DNA from: Streptomyces marispadix
Lineage (GTDB): Bacteria; Actinomycetota; Actinomycetes; Streptomycetales; Streptomycetaceae
Direction of reading: 5' to 3'
Assembly (NCBI RefSeq): GCF_022524345.1
Contig: NZ_JAKWJU010000002.1
Coordinates: 1,426,001-1,490,000, forward strand
DNA: 64,000 nucleotides
The notes under the pieces are model-generated. The model made no database searches. It worked only from the letters and a program-made list of their open reading frames with translations, and was not told where the DNA came from. How positions within the stretch are numbered: the first letter of the stretch is position 1; every line of letters starts with the position of its first letter. The translations under genes were made by a program, and so were the position numbers. Below are positions 33,690 to 43,010 of this stretch, piece by piece.

Positions 33690-36600
33690 TCAGGGTTGCG
33701 GAGGCCGCCCCCGCCGGCCGGGCAGCGGCGGGGCCGTCGGCGAGGGCGGGTCGTCGCCCTTCCCCGGCCGCAGGCCCTGCTCCTGCTGCTGACGTGCGAA
33801 GTCCTCCGCGACGAGGGCCGCGAGGTTGAAGTACGCCTCGCGTGTCTTGGGACGCATCATGTCCAGGTCCAACTCGGCACCCGCGGAGAGATGTTCGTCG
33901 AACGGGATGGTGACGACACCGCGGCAGCGCGTCTGGAAGTGGGCCACGATGTCCTCGACCTTGATCATCTTGCCGGTCTCGCGGACACCGGAGATCACGG
34001 TGATGCTGCGCTGCACCAGATCCCCGTAGCCGTGCGCCGACAGCCAGTCCAGCGTCGTGCTCGCACTGCTGGCACCGTCCACGGACGACGTGGAGATGAT
34101 GACCAACTGGTCGGCGAGGTCGAGGACTCCACGCATCGCCGAGTACAGCAGGCCCGTGCCCGAGTCGGTGAGGATGATCGGGTAATGCCTGCCGAGGATG
34201 TCGATGACCCTGCGGTAGTCGTCGTCGTTGAAGGTCGTGGAGACGGCCGGGTCGACGTCGTTCGCCAGGATCTCCAGCCCGGACGCCGCCTGCGAGGTGA
34301 AGCGGCGGATGTCCATGTAGCTGTTGAGATACGGGATCGCCGTCACCAGGTCGCGGATCGTCGCACCCGTCTCGCGCCGCACACGACGGCCGAGGGTGCC
34401 CGCGTCCGGGTTCGCGTCGATCGCGATGACCTTGTCCTGCCGCTCCAGCGCCAGCGTCGAACCGAGCGCCGTGGTGGTCGTCGTCTTGCCCACGTCGCCC
34501 TTGAGGCTGATCACCGCGATGCGATAGCAGGTCATCACCGGTGTACGGATCAGGCTCAGCTTCCGCTCCCGCTCCTCCTCCCGCTTCCTCCTGCTGCCGA
34601 GGCGGAATCTGGTGGTCGGCGCCGGACTCTGCGGGCGGGGCGTACGCCCTTCGAGGTTCGGCCGCCCCGCGTCCGGCAGGACCGGCGTCCTCCGATCCGA
34701 CCACCGGGCGAAGGTCTCGGTGACATGTCGTGCCGTGGGGTGCGAACCGCCTGGTCGCTTGCATTCGTCGACGACCTCGCGGATCTCGCGGCAGCTCTCC
34801 TCCTCCCACGTGGACAGCTCGCTGAGGATCACGCCCAGCGAGCGAATGTTGTCCGCAACGGTCATCCGCTGCTCGGCGGGCGGATCTTCGACCCCACCGA
34901 TGAGAGCGGATGTCCAGCCGGTCAGCGCCACCACCCGGTGATCGCCGGTGAGCAGAATCGTGCTGGGGGTCAGATCTCCGTGGATCATTCCGCTGCGGTG
35001 GCAGTGAGCGACGGCGTTGCTGATGTGCTGACCGAGTTCGACGGCCAGTGCGGTGGAAAGAGGGGCGAACTGGCGGTCGTGAAAGTACTGCTGCAAGGTC
35101 AGCGCCATGCTGCGGCCGTTCCCCGTCAGTCGCTCCTGGGCGAGCCAGATGGAGTCCGGCCGCCAGGCGTCGGCGACGCCGGGAGGCTTTTCGGCCGTCT
35201 CCATGGTGAGAAGCCGCGGTGCGTACGTACCCGCCATGCGCGACAGGGCTTCTCCTTCGGTGCGGAGCATTCGTTCGGAAGCGGAAACGTCGTCGCGGTA
35301 AGGCGTCTTTACGACGGCCCAGTTGCCTTCCTTGTCGTATCCGAGGTACGTGGCAGCTCGCGCCGCAGTGGCGTGCTGGCTGGTCAAGGTGTACGGGCCC
35401 ACCGTGAGCCGTTCGCGGAGCGGCACCCAGCCCGCCAGTCTCGCGGCCCTGGCGTCGTCGTCCTCGTCCTCGTGGGCCTCTGCGGGCGGCACCGCCTCCG
35501 CCGGGAACCCTGGCGGGGCTTCCGGGGGCGCCTCCCACGGGCCCTCTGCCGTACTCTCCCCCGGACCTTCCGCGTCGGCGGGGGCGCCCGTATCCGTGCC
35601 TGTGTCCGTATCCGTACCCGTGCCGAAGTGCGCTGCGAGACGAGGTCCCGCCGAGGCGAACGGGCGGGCGTTCGGTACGAGCCGGGCCGTGCCGGAGGAG
35701 TGTGCGAGCCAGGCCGCGAAGTCGGGGGCGGTGGACGGGAGTTGTTCCAGGTAGGCGCTGATGCGGCGCCCCGTGGCGAGGAGTTCCGCGGTCGGCACGG
35801 CATCCAGTAGGGCGCTGCGGACCTCGTCGGTGAAGTCGAAGACATGGTGCTGCGGCAGCTCCCCGTCGCTGCGCTGCCCTTCCACGAGACCGAGGAGTCC
35901 GCCGAGGAAGACCTCGGCGAGATGAGATGTGCGGGCGGGCCACGGGACGCCCTCCTGTACGAGTCGCATGACCGGAACGGACAGCGGCGAGACCGCGGCC
36001 AGATGGGCGGCCAGGCGGTACGCCTCGGGGGACGCCGCAGCGCGGAAGTGCTGGAGGCGGTGCAGTCCTCTGTCAGGTTCGCGCGCGGCGGAGGGCGCAC
36101 TTCCGGTGCCGATGCCGCCCTCGTCGCGCCGCCGCCGCGCCACCGTCGGCGACAGCAGGAGGGAGAGCCGTGCTGTTGCGCCCGACGAGGCGAGGAATCC
36201 GGCCCAGACGCCCATGGAGCCCGGGGCGGGTTCCAGCACGGGCACGGGAACCCCGCCGATTGCGGCGAATTCGTAGCCGGGGCTGCGGTCGGCCGGGTCC
36301 ATGGGGAGGACCGGGTCGTACACATGCCATTCCGAGTTCGCAGCACCACGCCGCCGAGTCGTCAACCGCCATTCCGCCGCCCGTATGCCCGAGCCGTCCC
36401 ACATCTGGGGCGGCAGGGCGTGTACGACAGCGGTGGGTCCACATCGGGCCCAGTCGGCAAGGGTTTCGTGCATCCGGCCGTCCCGCCAGGCCGCCCCCAT
36501 TCCGTCGCTGAGCACGAGCAGCAGCGTCCGCCCGGACGGGTCGGCCGCCGTCCGCGGGTGCAGCAGCGTCGCATCCCTACGGAACGGACGGGCGCGCAGC

Positions 36601-37268
36601 ATCGGAGCACGCTCACCCCGGGTGTGCAGGCCGTAGGTGTCGACGAGGCGGAAGGCACCCAACCGCTGTGTCAGCGTGCGCAGTTCGGTGGCCAGGCGCT
36701 GCCACAGCAGCATCGACATGCCGTCGTCGACCAGCAGCGCGAGGTTGAACCACCGTTCCCGCTCGGGATGTAGACGCACATCCGGCAGTCCGGTGTCGGC
36801 GAGAGCGGAGACGGTCGCCTCCTCGTCGAACTCGTAGCGCAGGCTGCTCGGCCGCCTCTGCTTCAGCGGACGCAGAGCCCGTGTGAGACGCAGTTCGGAC
36901 CGCAGCGCCCTGTTTCCCGGCACTCGCAGCGGTGCCGCCCCCGACTGCTCGTCCTGTACGGGCTGTTGGGGTGTGTGCGCCGCACTCTGAGCCGTCGAAT
37001 GCAGGTCGCCGCGGGATTCGGAGCGGGAGGGACCGGTGGCGGAGTCGTATGGCGGCGACGGTACGTCGAGGGGACCGAGCTGCCCACCGCTCGCGAAGTC
37101 CCCGGCTCCGCCCGCGACTTCCTGGGCGAGCGGAGCCTCGGAGCCGTCCGTCGGCATGATGCGGGCCAGCCACAGGACGTCCAGCAGCTCCTGTTGGTCG
37201 AGGTCGACCCCGCTGAGGCCGAGGATCGAGAGCGTCTCGCCGAGCCGCCCGGTCTCCGCTTCCGGCAT
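33690..37268 (-). CDS. SAV_2336-type vWA-like, pseudokinase and MinD/ParA ATPase fusion protein
   Basis: A 1192-residue protein. Residues about 1-130: an N-terminal acidic start ([20 protein letters not shown]) and SAV_2336 N-terminal-like region. About 165-400: vWA-like fold with [14 protein letters not shown] in the place of the metal site. About 610-860: protein-kinase fold with VVK lysine and [12 protein letters not shown], but the glycine loop and DFG are lost (LTGW), so probably a pseudokinase. About 910-1150: a MinD/ParA ATPase with [25 protein letters not shown] and ILTDSGTG. It is the last gene of a four-gene operon, four bases after the MoxR stop. It probably acts as the signal-sensing, NTP-driven component of a conflict system. 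Confidence 0.82.
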   Translation of the reverse strand: MPEAETGRLGETLSILGLSGVDLDQQELLDVLWLARIMPTDGSEAPLAQEVAGGAGDFASGGQLGPLDVPSPPYDSATGPSRSESRGDLHSTAQSAAHTPQQPVQDEQSGAAPLRVPGNRALRSELRLTRALRPLKQRRPSSLRYEFDEEATVSALADTGLPDVRLHPERERWFNLALLVDDGMSMLLWQRLATELRTLTQRLGAFRLVDTYGLHTRGERAPMLRARPFRRDATLLHPRTAADPSGRTLLLVLSDGMGAAWRDGRMHETLADWARCGPTAVVHALPPQMWDGSGIRAAEWRLTTRRRGAANSEWHVYDPVLPMDPADRSPGYEFAAIGGVPVPVLEPAPGSMGVWAGFLASSGATARLSLLLSPTVARRRRDEGGIGTGSAPSAAREPDRGLHRLQHFRAAASPEAYRLAAHLAAVSPLSVPVMRLVQEGVPWPARTSHLAEVFLGGLLGLVEGQRSDGELPQHHVFDFTDEVRSALLDAVPTAELLATGRRISAYLEQLPSTAPDFAAWLAHSSGTARLVPNARPFASAGPRLAAHFGTGTDTDTGTDTGAPADAEGPGESTAEGPWEAPPEAPPGFPAEAVPPAEAHEDEDDDARAARLAGWVPLRERLTVGPYTLTSQHATAARAATYLGYDKEGNWAVVKTPYRDDVSASERMLRTEGEALSRMAGTYAPRLLTMETAEKPPGVADAWRPDSIWLAQERLTGNGRSMALTLQQYFHDRQFAPLSTALAVELGQHISNAVAHCHRSGMIHGDLTPSTILLTGDHRVVALTGWTSALIGGVEDPPAEQRMTVADNIRSLGVILSELSTWEEESCREIREVVDECKRPGGSHPTARHVTETFARWSDRRTPVLPDAGRPNLEGRTPRPQSPAPTTRFRLGSRRKREEERERKLSLIRTPVMTCYRIAVISLKGDVGKTTTTTALGSTLALERQDKVIAIDANPDAGTLGRRVRRETGATIRDLVTAIPYLNSYMDIRRFTSQAASGLEILANDVDPAVSTTFNDDDYRRVIDILGRHYPIILTDSGTGLLYSAMRGVLDLADQLVIISTSSVDGASSASTTLDWLSAHGYGDLVQRSITVISGVRETGKMIKVEDIVAHFQTRCRGVVTIPFDEHLSAGAELDLDMMRPKTREAYFNLAALVAEDFARQQQEQGLRPGKGDDPPSPTAPPLPGRRGRPPQP

Positions 37269-37272
37269 GGGA

Positions 37273-38304
37273 TCAGACCGTCCCGCCGAGCTGGTGCAGT
37301 ACGGAGTCCAGCAGGTCGTCCGCGGACAGGTCGGCTCCACTGGTACGGAGGAATACCGCGTTGAGCAACTGGTCCGTGGCGAGTTCTCCCGGCGCGCGGC
37401 GCTGGAGGAAGGATTCCAGCAGGTCCTCGCTCTCGGCCAGCACGCCTGCTCCGAGGTGTGCTGTCACGATCGCGCGGAGCATCTCTTCGTCGGGCGTGGG
37501 CAGTTGGAGCGGTACGCAGCGGCGCAGGAACGCCGGAGGGAAGTCGCGTTCGCCGTTGCTGGTGATCACCACCACGGGGAATTCGGTGCACCGCACATTG
37601 CCCCGTACCACCGTGGTCGTCTCCCCGGCGTGGTCCGTGGCGACGTCGATGGCCGACTCCTCCTCGCGCAGCCGCGCCAGCTCGGGGATCTCGAATTCCC
37701 CCTCCTCGAACACCGTCAACAGATCGTTGGGCAGGTCGATGTCGCCCTTGTCGAGTTCGTCGATCAGAAGAATCCGCGGACGGGACCGGGGGGCCAGCGC
37801 GGTGCCGAGCGGTCCGAGACGTACGAACGAGCCGATGCCGGGCCCGTATTCGCCCTGTTCACGCTGGAGCGCGGTCTCACGGAGCCGTCCGACCGCGTCG
37901 TAGCGGTAGAGAGCCTCCTGCACGGTGGACCGGCTGTTGATCGGCCAGCGCAGGACGTCCCCCAGCCCCAGTTCGCGGGCGACCGCCCAGGCGAGCGACG
38001 ACTTTCCCGTGCCCGGTGAGCCCGTCACCAACAGGGGCCGCCGAAGGTGCAGTGCCGCGTTGACCACGTCGGCGTGCTTGGGCGAGATCAGATAGCGGGG
38101 CACGGGAGGCGGCTCGGGCGGGGACTGCGAGGCTGCTTCGGCCTGGTCCTCCGCCCGCGGGACGCCGGTGAAGCGGCGCCAGGGCGGAGCAGGCGGCATG
38201 ACCGGCTCGCGCGGTTCGCCGTCTCCACGGAAGAGCCTCCAGTTTCCTTCCGGGGGAGGGACGTCGTTCGGACGCATCGAATCTCCGTTTGTGTCCTGGG
38301 TCAT
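37273..38304 (-). CDS. MoxR-type AAA+ ATPase
   Basis: A 343-residue ATPase of the MoxR group. The core starts near residue 75 ([20 protein letters not shown]), with Walker [15 protein letters not shown] near 93, Walker [20 protein letters not shown] near 185, sensor 1 [18 protein letters not shown] and a lid domain. MoxR enzymes remodel vWA-containing partners using ATP; here the downstream protein has a vWA-like domain. Its ATG overlaps the protease stop (ATGA). The N-terminal 70 residues are a Pro-rich flexible leader. Confidence 0.9.
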   Translation of the reverse strand: MTQDTNGDSMRPNDVPPPEGNWRLFRGDGEPREPVMPPAPPWRRFTGVPRAEDQAEAASQSPPEPPPVPRYLISPKHADVVNAALHLRRPLLVTGSPGTGKSSLAWAVARELGLGDVLRWPINSRSTVQEALYRYDAVGRLRETALQREQGEYGPGIGSFVRLGPLGTALAPRSRPRILLIDELDKGDIDLPNDLLTVFEEGEFEIPELARLREEESAIDVATDHAGETTTVVRGNVRCTEFPVVVITSNGERDFPPAFLRRCVPLQLPTPDEEMLRAIVTAHLGAGVLAESEDLLESFLQRRAPGELATDQLLNAVFLRTSGADLSADDLLDSVLHQLGGTV

Positions 38305-40493
38305 GACGATTCCAAGGGGTCGGCGAGATCCAGCAGCGGGACGGGGCTTTCGGGGCTCTCCCATGCCAGTACTGGCTGTCCGGTGTAGCGCTGCGGGTAG
38401 CTGAGCGTCTTCGTCCGGTAGCCGCGCACGCGCTCAGGAGCTCGGCCGGCCCAGCCCTCGACGATCTTGAGTAGTTCGTGTGCCGAGTCCGGCTTCCTGC
38501 GGTCCCACACCACCACCGGCACACGCATGGCCAGGCACAGTTCAACGATGTCGCGCCGGAGGTGCGACACGGCGTCAACGACCACACAGGCAGCGTCCCG
38601 CTCGTCCATCAGCAGCCCGTAGGTCTCCCGCTTGCCCGCGACGGGGCCACGGACGCAGAGCGGCTCGCTGTCCTCCAGCCGCCGCCAGCGCCGCTGCCAG
38701 TCCGTCTTGAAACGGTCGCCGTAGCGCTCGGTCAGTTCGGGACACCGGATGACCACCGAGTACTCGGCGCCGAGTACACACGGCACGATCTCGTCGGAGT
38801 CGGCCGACTCCCACTGGTCGACGGCGAGTTCCAGCGCGTCGCGGGGCAGGAGCAACTCCACGATCGGACGGGCGGCTTCGGGCGCGGTCGAGTGCATCGG
38901 GCCCAGCACCCGGAAGATCTCGGAAACGATTTGAGACGGGGTCCGCAACTGGTCGGCGGTGTCCGACACGGAACGCGGGCCCATTCCTTCGTCCAGCCAC
39001 ATCTGCACGCGGTACCTATCGGCGTCGCCGGAGGCGTGGTGGCGGTCGAGCCGGACGAGGAGGCGCGGCTGCGGCACCGAGCGCTGCCGGGCCGCTGCCC
39101 ATTCCCGGGCGTCGTCTCTGCGCTCGCCGAGCGCAGAGTCGTGGATTCCCAGGCGCGCTGCTACCTGGGCGTTCCACTCCCGTAGCCGTTCCCGCTGCGG
39201 TACGCAGTCGCACACCGCGGCCAGATACTCGACGACGCGCAGCAGTCCGGGGACCAGCGACGTCGCCTTCGGTACCGCCCGGCTGTCTCCCTGAAGCCCC
39301 TCCAGGTGGGAGACGAGCGCTTCGACTCGCTCCATGCGTACCACCGGGCCGTCGCCCCAGCCGGCGCCCTGGAGCAAGGAGTTGGGCACCTGACTCAGGG
39401 GCAGCGCGGCGCGGACGGCCGTCGGAAGCAGGGCCGTCACGGCAGGAGCCAGCGTGTGCAGCGCTGCCATGAGCGCACCGTGCTCTCCGGGGGAGAGGAG
39501 CGTGCCAGGCTCCAACTCGCGGCTCACGGCGAGGACTTCGGCCGCCTTCCCGGGCTGGAGGACGTGCAGCGCCTCGGCGAACGCCGGCAGAGCGCGCTCG
39601 TGCGAAGTGAGGAAGCGCGCGAAGGCGTCCACCGTCAAATGCGCGTGACCCTCGGGGAGTCGGCAGCCGCATCGGTTCGCGACCATACGCATCGCTTCAG
39701 CCCTGCCCTCCGAGGTGGGAAGGACCCGGGCGACCGCCGCCACGAGGGGACGCAGGGTGGGGTCCGGCGAAAGAGCGGGAGACGTACCCCCGATCACGTA
39801 CGGCGCGCCGGACCCGGTCAGCTCCGCACGGATTCGCTGCCAGGGGATGCCCCAGCCGCGGCGGATCACCTGCTGCGGGGAGAACGGCATCGGGCCGCCG
39901 GTGTCCGGGTCGGGCGGCGGTGTCAGCGAGGCCACCACCAGGCCGACGGCAGCGCCCAACTCATCGGACCACAACGGGCCTCCGCTGTACCCGTGGTCGA
40001 TCGCCAGTCCGGTGGGGCTGCCGTCGAAGTACCCGACGCTGTCATCGCATTCGGTCACCCGGGCATCCGCGTACGAGGCGGCGGTCCCGCCCCCGTGCCA
40101 TGCCCGCACCGACTGTCCCTTCTCCATGGGATGCCAGCGCACCGGCTGTACGTCCTCGGGCAGGCGCTCCAGCAGGGTCAGCACGGCGAGGTCGCCGCCC
40201 CACTCCAGGGGCCTGTCGCCTGCCGGCTGTCCAGGCGGTATCCACAGATCGAGCCGTGCTGCGCACTCGTGACGGCCGTGCGGGCTCTGCACCCGCGCCC
40301 GTACGGTCACCGGCCCTGGGTCTTCCGGGCTCAACTGCCTCTTGCCCACGGCGTCGTTGACGACGTGAGCGCAGGTGAGGAGGTGCTCCCCGGGAAGAAG
40401 CACGCCAGAGCCGACCGCTTTCCCATCGAGGCGGTTCAACAGGGAAACCGCCGGGGGCCGCGGGTTCCGTGGCGCCGTATGGACCCCTCCCAC
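38301..40493 (-). CDS. trypsin-like serine protease fused to a VMAP-type C-terminal region
   Basis: A 730-residue protein without a signal peptide. The N-terminal 230 residues are a trypsin-like domain with an intact triad: H43 in LTCAHVV, D101 in GGDLAVL, S170 in GYSGGPLW. Residues about 240-330 are an Ala/Leu-rich helical region with GRAEAMRMVANRCGC, resembling an effector-associated adaptor domain. The C-terminal half (about 450-730; for example QPRLLVRLDRHHASGDADRYRVQMWL and ERYGDRFKTDWQRRWRRL) resembles the VMAP C-terminal domain. GTG 40493 lies three bases after the previous stop. In such systems the protease is the likely toxic effector held back until signalled. Confidence 0.85.
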   Translation of the reverse strand: MGGVHTAPRNPRPPAVSLLNRLDGKAVGSGVLLPGEHLLTCAHVVNDAVGKRQLSPEDPGPVTVRARVQSPHGRHECAARLDLWIPPGQPAGDRPLEWGGDLAVLTLLERLPEDVQPVRWHPMEKGQSVRAWHGGGTAASYADARVTECDDSVGYFDGSPTGLAIDHGYSGGPLWSDELGAAVGLVVASLTPPPDPDTGGPMPFSPQQVIRRGWGIPWQRIRAELTGSGAPYVIGGTSPALSPDPTLRPLVAAVARVLPTSEGRAEAMRMVANRCGCRLPEGHAHLTVDAFARFLTSHERALPAFAEALHVLQPGKAAEVLAVSRELEPGTLLSPGEHGALMAALHTLAPAVTALLPTAVRAALPLSQVPNSLLQGAGWGDGPVVRMERVEALVSHLEGLQGDSRAVPKATSLVPGLLRVVEYLAAVCDCVPQRERLREWNAQVAARLGIHDSALGERRDDAREWAAARQRSVPQPRLLVRLDRHHASGDADRYRVQMWLDEGMGPRSVSDTADQLRTPSQIVSEIFRVLGPMHSTAPEAARPIVELLLPRDALELAVDQWESADSDEIVPCVLGAEYSVVIRCPELTERYGDRFKTDWQRRWRRLEDSEPLCVRGPVAGKRETYGLLMDERDAACVVVDAVSHLRRDIVELCLAMRVPVVVWDRRKPDSAHELLKIVEGWAGRAPERVRGYRTKTLSYPQRYTGQPVLAWESPESPVPLLDLADPLESS

Positions 40494-40496
40494 GGG

Positions 40497-40880
40497 TCAG
40501 CCCCGGGATGTGGAGGGGCGCCAGGTGGCAGCCACCTTCAAGGTCGCGTTCCCGGTGGTTCCGACGATGCCGAGCTTGAGGTCCTGCCCCACCGTCAGAC
40601 CGAATTCGACGGTCACTTCGTCCGGCGGAGTCCCGGCGGCGGTGAGGGAGTCGTTGACTTCCTGGAGAAGCGGACCAAGGGGTCGCAGCGTGGTGCGCAG
40701 CGTTTCGCGCGCGAGTGTCACCGCGGCAACGGTGCCGCGGCCGACGGGGGTGGCGCCGCCGACACCCGAGGGGAGATCGGCGTCCACACTGGTCTCGGCC
40801 GCCGGCAGCTCTCCTACGGGTTCCAACTCAAGTCGTATGGCCGTGTCGTCGCTTAAGGTCAGTTCGGCGTACTGCGTCAC
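40497..40880 (-). CDS. trypsin-co-occurring (Trypco1/CU044_2847-type) protein
   Basis: A 127-residue protein, first in the operon. It starts MTQYAELTLSDDTAIRLELE and ends in a beta-rich part with VTVEFGLTVGQDLKLGIVG, the pattern of the small trypsin-co-occurring family annotated as CU044_2847. The middle contains AAVTLARETLRTTLRPLGPLLQEVN, a likely helix. Members are found beside trypsin/VMAP and MoxR genes; the role is unknown but it may be a target, regulator or substrate of the protease. It starts at ATG 40880. Confidence 0.78.
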   Translation of the reverse strand: MTQYAELTLSDDTAIRLELEPVGELPAAETSVDADLPSGVGGATPVGRGTVAAVTLARETLRTTLRPLGPLLQEVNDSLTAAGTPPDEVTVEFGLTVGQDLKLGIVGTTGNATLKVAATWRPSTSRG

Positions 40881-41279
40881 CTTCTCATCATGCCCAAGAT
40901 CGCGTTGCCCGTCTGCCGTTTGTGCGGCCGGGGGACCATGCTGAGGCGCCCCGACCAGGAGTCCAGCTTTCCGCTTGTGGAACTGTGCAAGGGATTTGCG
41001 GTGGGGGTGTGTGGCCGGGTGCCGGAGGCCCGCAACCAGAGCCGTCGCGCTGGCTACACCGAAGGGCGTGTCATGAGTTCGCGGTCACGGGTGGTACCGG
41101 ACTGACCAGGGCGCAGGCCGTGAGGAAGCTGAACGCCGCAGGGCACAAGGCCGTACCGCACACGAGCTGGGCCGAATCACCCTGGCTCTTCGGCCTCGAC
41201 CGCGGTGCGGGGCCCGTCGTCGTCCGGCAGGCCCCGCATCCGTATTCACACCTCGCCGTTCAGCGCCGTTCAGCGCCGC
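40881..41279. other. 399-base region upstream of the conflict-type operon
   Basis: It must hold the operon promoter. A plus-strand frame at 40890-41105 reads VCRLCGRGTM and VELCKGFAVGVCG, which hints at a small zinc protein, but it has no ribosome site and mixed codon bias, so it is not called. At the right end three 10-base units CGCCGTTCAG, CGCCGTTCAG and CGCCGCTCAG (41254-41283) run into the end of the DUF2637 gene. Confidence 0.4.
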
Positions 41280-42331
41280 TCAGCCGAACTGCCGCTCGAT
41301 CTGGGCGAGTTTCTCCTCAAGGGTGTCGAGTCTGGGCCCGGTCGTGCCGCCCTCGTCGCCCCGCACGCCTGCTCCCGCGTCCTCTCCCGCACGCGAGCCC
41401 GCGCTCGGGCTCGCGCTGTGCGACTGCGGCGCGGGCAACTGCGCGGCGGGCTGCACGGTGGGACCGGCCGGGACCTCCGCGGGGGCCGGTGCGGGCGCCG
41501 CGCGTTGGAGCCAGGGGCCGACGCGCCAGTGCTGCTGGCCGCCCAGTGCCTTCACCTTCACGCGCTCCAGCCTGTGCTGCTCTCGGCGGCGAAGACGTTC
41601 CTGCTCCTGGTTGCGCCGTTCCTCCCGTACCTCCTCGACGGCCTGGTCGAGGGTGCGTACGCCCTCCAGCAGCATCAACGACCAGGCGCGGAAGGTCTCC
41701 CGGGGTGCGCGCAGCCACCGTACGACGCGGATCTGCGGCAACGGCCGCGGAACCAGGCCCTGTTCGCGAAGCGCGGCACGCCGGGTCTGCTTCAGCGCAC
41801 GGTCGAAGAGGATCGCAGCGGACACCGACATCCCCGCGAAGAACTCCGGCGCTCCCGCGTGCCCGCCGCCGCGGGGGGCGTGCACCCAGTTGAACCACGC
41901 GGAGGCGCCTGCGAACGCCCATACCAGCAGCCGCGATCCGAGCGAAGCGTCACCGTGGCTCGCCTCCCGTACGGCCATGACGGCGGAGAACATCGCCGCG
42001 CCGTCCAGCCCGAACGGGACCAGGTACTCCCAGCCGCCCGACAGCCGCAGGTTCTGTCTGCCGAAGCCGACGAGACCGTGGAAGGAGAGCGCGGCGGCGA
42101 CCGCCGCGCAGCAGAAGAGGAGCAGATAGGCGGCCAGTGCGTAACCGGCCTCCTTGCGCCGCGGCGGCGCTGTTCAAGCTGCTCCCAGGAGTCGTTGGCC
42201 GAACTGCCGCCCTCGCGCGCCTGCTTGATCACTTGCTTTCCTCGTGTCGTCAGCACGACCGCCGCGAGTGAGGCGGCCAGCAGCACCGCGCCCCCCACTA
42301 CCAAGCCCGGCGGTATATCCGTCTCTGCCAT
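41280..42331 (-). pseudogene. DUF2637 (SpdB-like) membrane protein with a frameshift
   Basis: The 5' part from ATG 42331 codes for MAETDIPPGLVVGGAVLLAA, a membrane span, and a charged segment ending DSWEQLEQRRR. After about 42160 the coding signal moves to another frame with AGYALAAYLLLFCCAAVAA, GWEYLVPFGLDGAAMFSAVM and WAFAGASAWFNWVHAP, the DUF2637 membrane core, then a long coiled-coil tail (LDQAVEEVREERRNQEQERL). The second frame has a TGA just upstream and no ATG, GTG or TTG, so it cannot start alone. The shift lies in the CGCCGCCGCGGCGC run (42157-42171). It may be a true mutation or a sequence error. DUF2637 proteins include plasmid-spread membrane proteins. Confidence 0.65.
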
Positions 42332-42606
42332 ACCTTGCCCCCACGCCGGGCGCGGCCGCCCGTTGCCCGACCTGCCTTGCTCAGCCTGCTTCGTCCTGCT
42401 GCTTCCGTTCAGCACCGAGGCATCCCGATGCAGGACCCGGCACACTAACGTGGATCAAGCTCAAGTGCACACTGACGAGGGGCGCCCGTTGCGAGTTGGG
42501 CGTTTGTTCCCGAACTCCTCAGCGAAACAAGGGCAGTTGTGCGATGTACCCCTGGGTCCCGCGGGGCCTGGTCAGCTCACCGGGGCAGCAGGGATTTCCC
42601 CAAGTG

Positions 42607-42643
42607 CCCTGCGCACAGGCCGACTTGTTCTCCCTCACCGTCG
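42607..42643 (+). repeat. diverged third copy of the rnpB 3' terminus (possible old att site)
   Basis: CCCTGCGCACAGGCCGACTT, continuing GTTCTCCCTCACCGTCG, aligns with rnpB bases 19081-19116 (30 of 37 positions including one gap), in the same orientation. The central ACAGGCCGACT and the CCTCAC/GTCG blocks are exact. It may mark the outer end of an older insertion at the same target. Confidence 0.45.
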
Positions 42644-42950
42644 GGGCGCTGCGGCCCGTCTGGGCCTGGAATCCGTCGCCTGTGGCCTGGCCCCAGGCCA
42701 CGGGGTGCCCCGGGGCAGGAGGCCGACACACCTGGCCACGAGATCGATGCGGGCTGCGTTCCTTACGCCTCGGTCCCGGTGCGTGGGGCCGGGGTGGATA
42801 CCCGCCGCGCGCCCGCCACCGCGCCCGCCCGCGCGCCCAACTCCCGCCTTGCGCTCCCGACTTCCTTTCAGTAATTCGTTTCAGTAACACGGCGCACGCA
42901 CGGGCCCGAAGCGGTGTTGACTTCGCAGCGCGAGGTCGCGGCGGCGCAGG

Positions 42951-43000
42951 GTCACGGCCTTTCGCACAGTCACGGTTTGTCGCACAGTCACGGCTTGTTG
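42951..43000 (+). repeat. 18-base direct repeats upstream of the 999-residue membrane protein gene
   Basis: GTCACGGCCTTTCGCACA, GTCACGGTTTGTCGCACA and a partial GTCACGGCTTGTTG lie head to tail, ending at the GGGGGA ribosome site of the gene at 43011. Repeats spaced 18 bases are compatible with binding sites for a response regulator or activator on one face of the helix nearly two turns apart. Confidence 0.6.
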
Positions 43001-43010
43001 GGGGATTTCC

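Larger units (their letters stand above)
42332..43010. other. 679-base region without a gene; holds the third rnpB-like site and 18-base repeats
   Basis: No frame here has a believable gene. The stretch holds the diverged rnpB-terminus-like sequence at 42607-42643 and three 18-base direct repeats at 42951-43000. The very long minus-strand frame passing through (to 47051) is a shadow. Confidence 0.5.

Noticed and set aside
40890..41105. Small plus-strand frame with several cysteines upstream of the conflict operon
   Set aside because: It has no ribosome site, mixed codon bias and only a weak CxxC hint; kept as a note in the intergenic entry.
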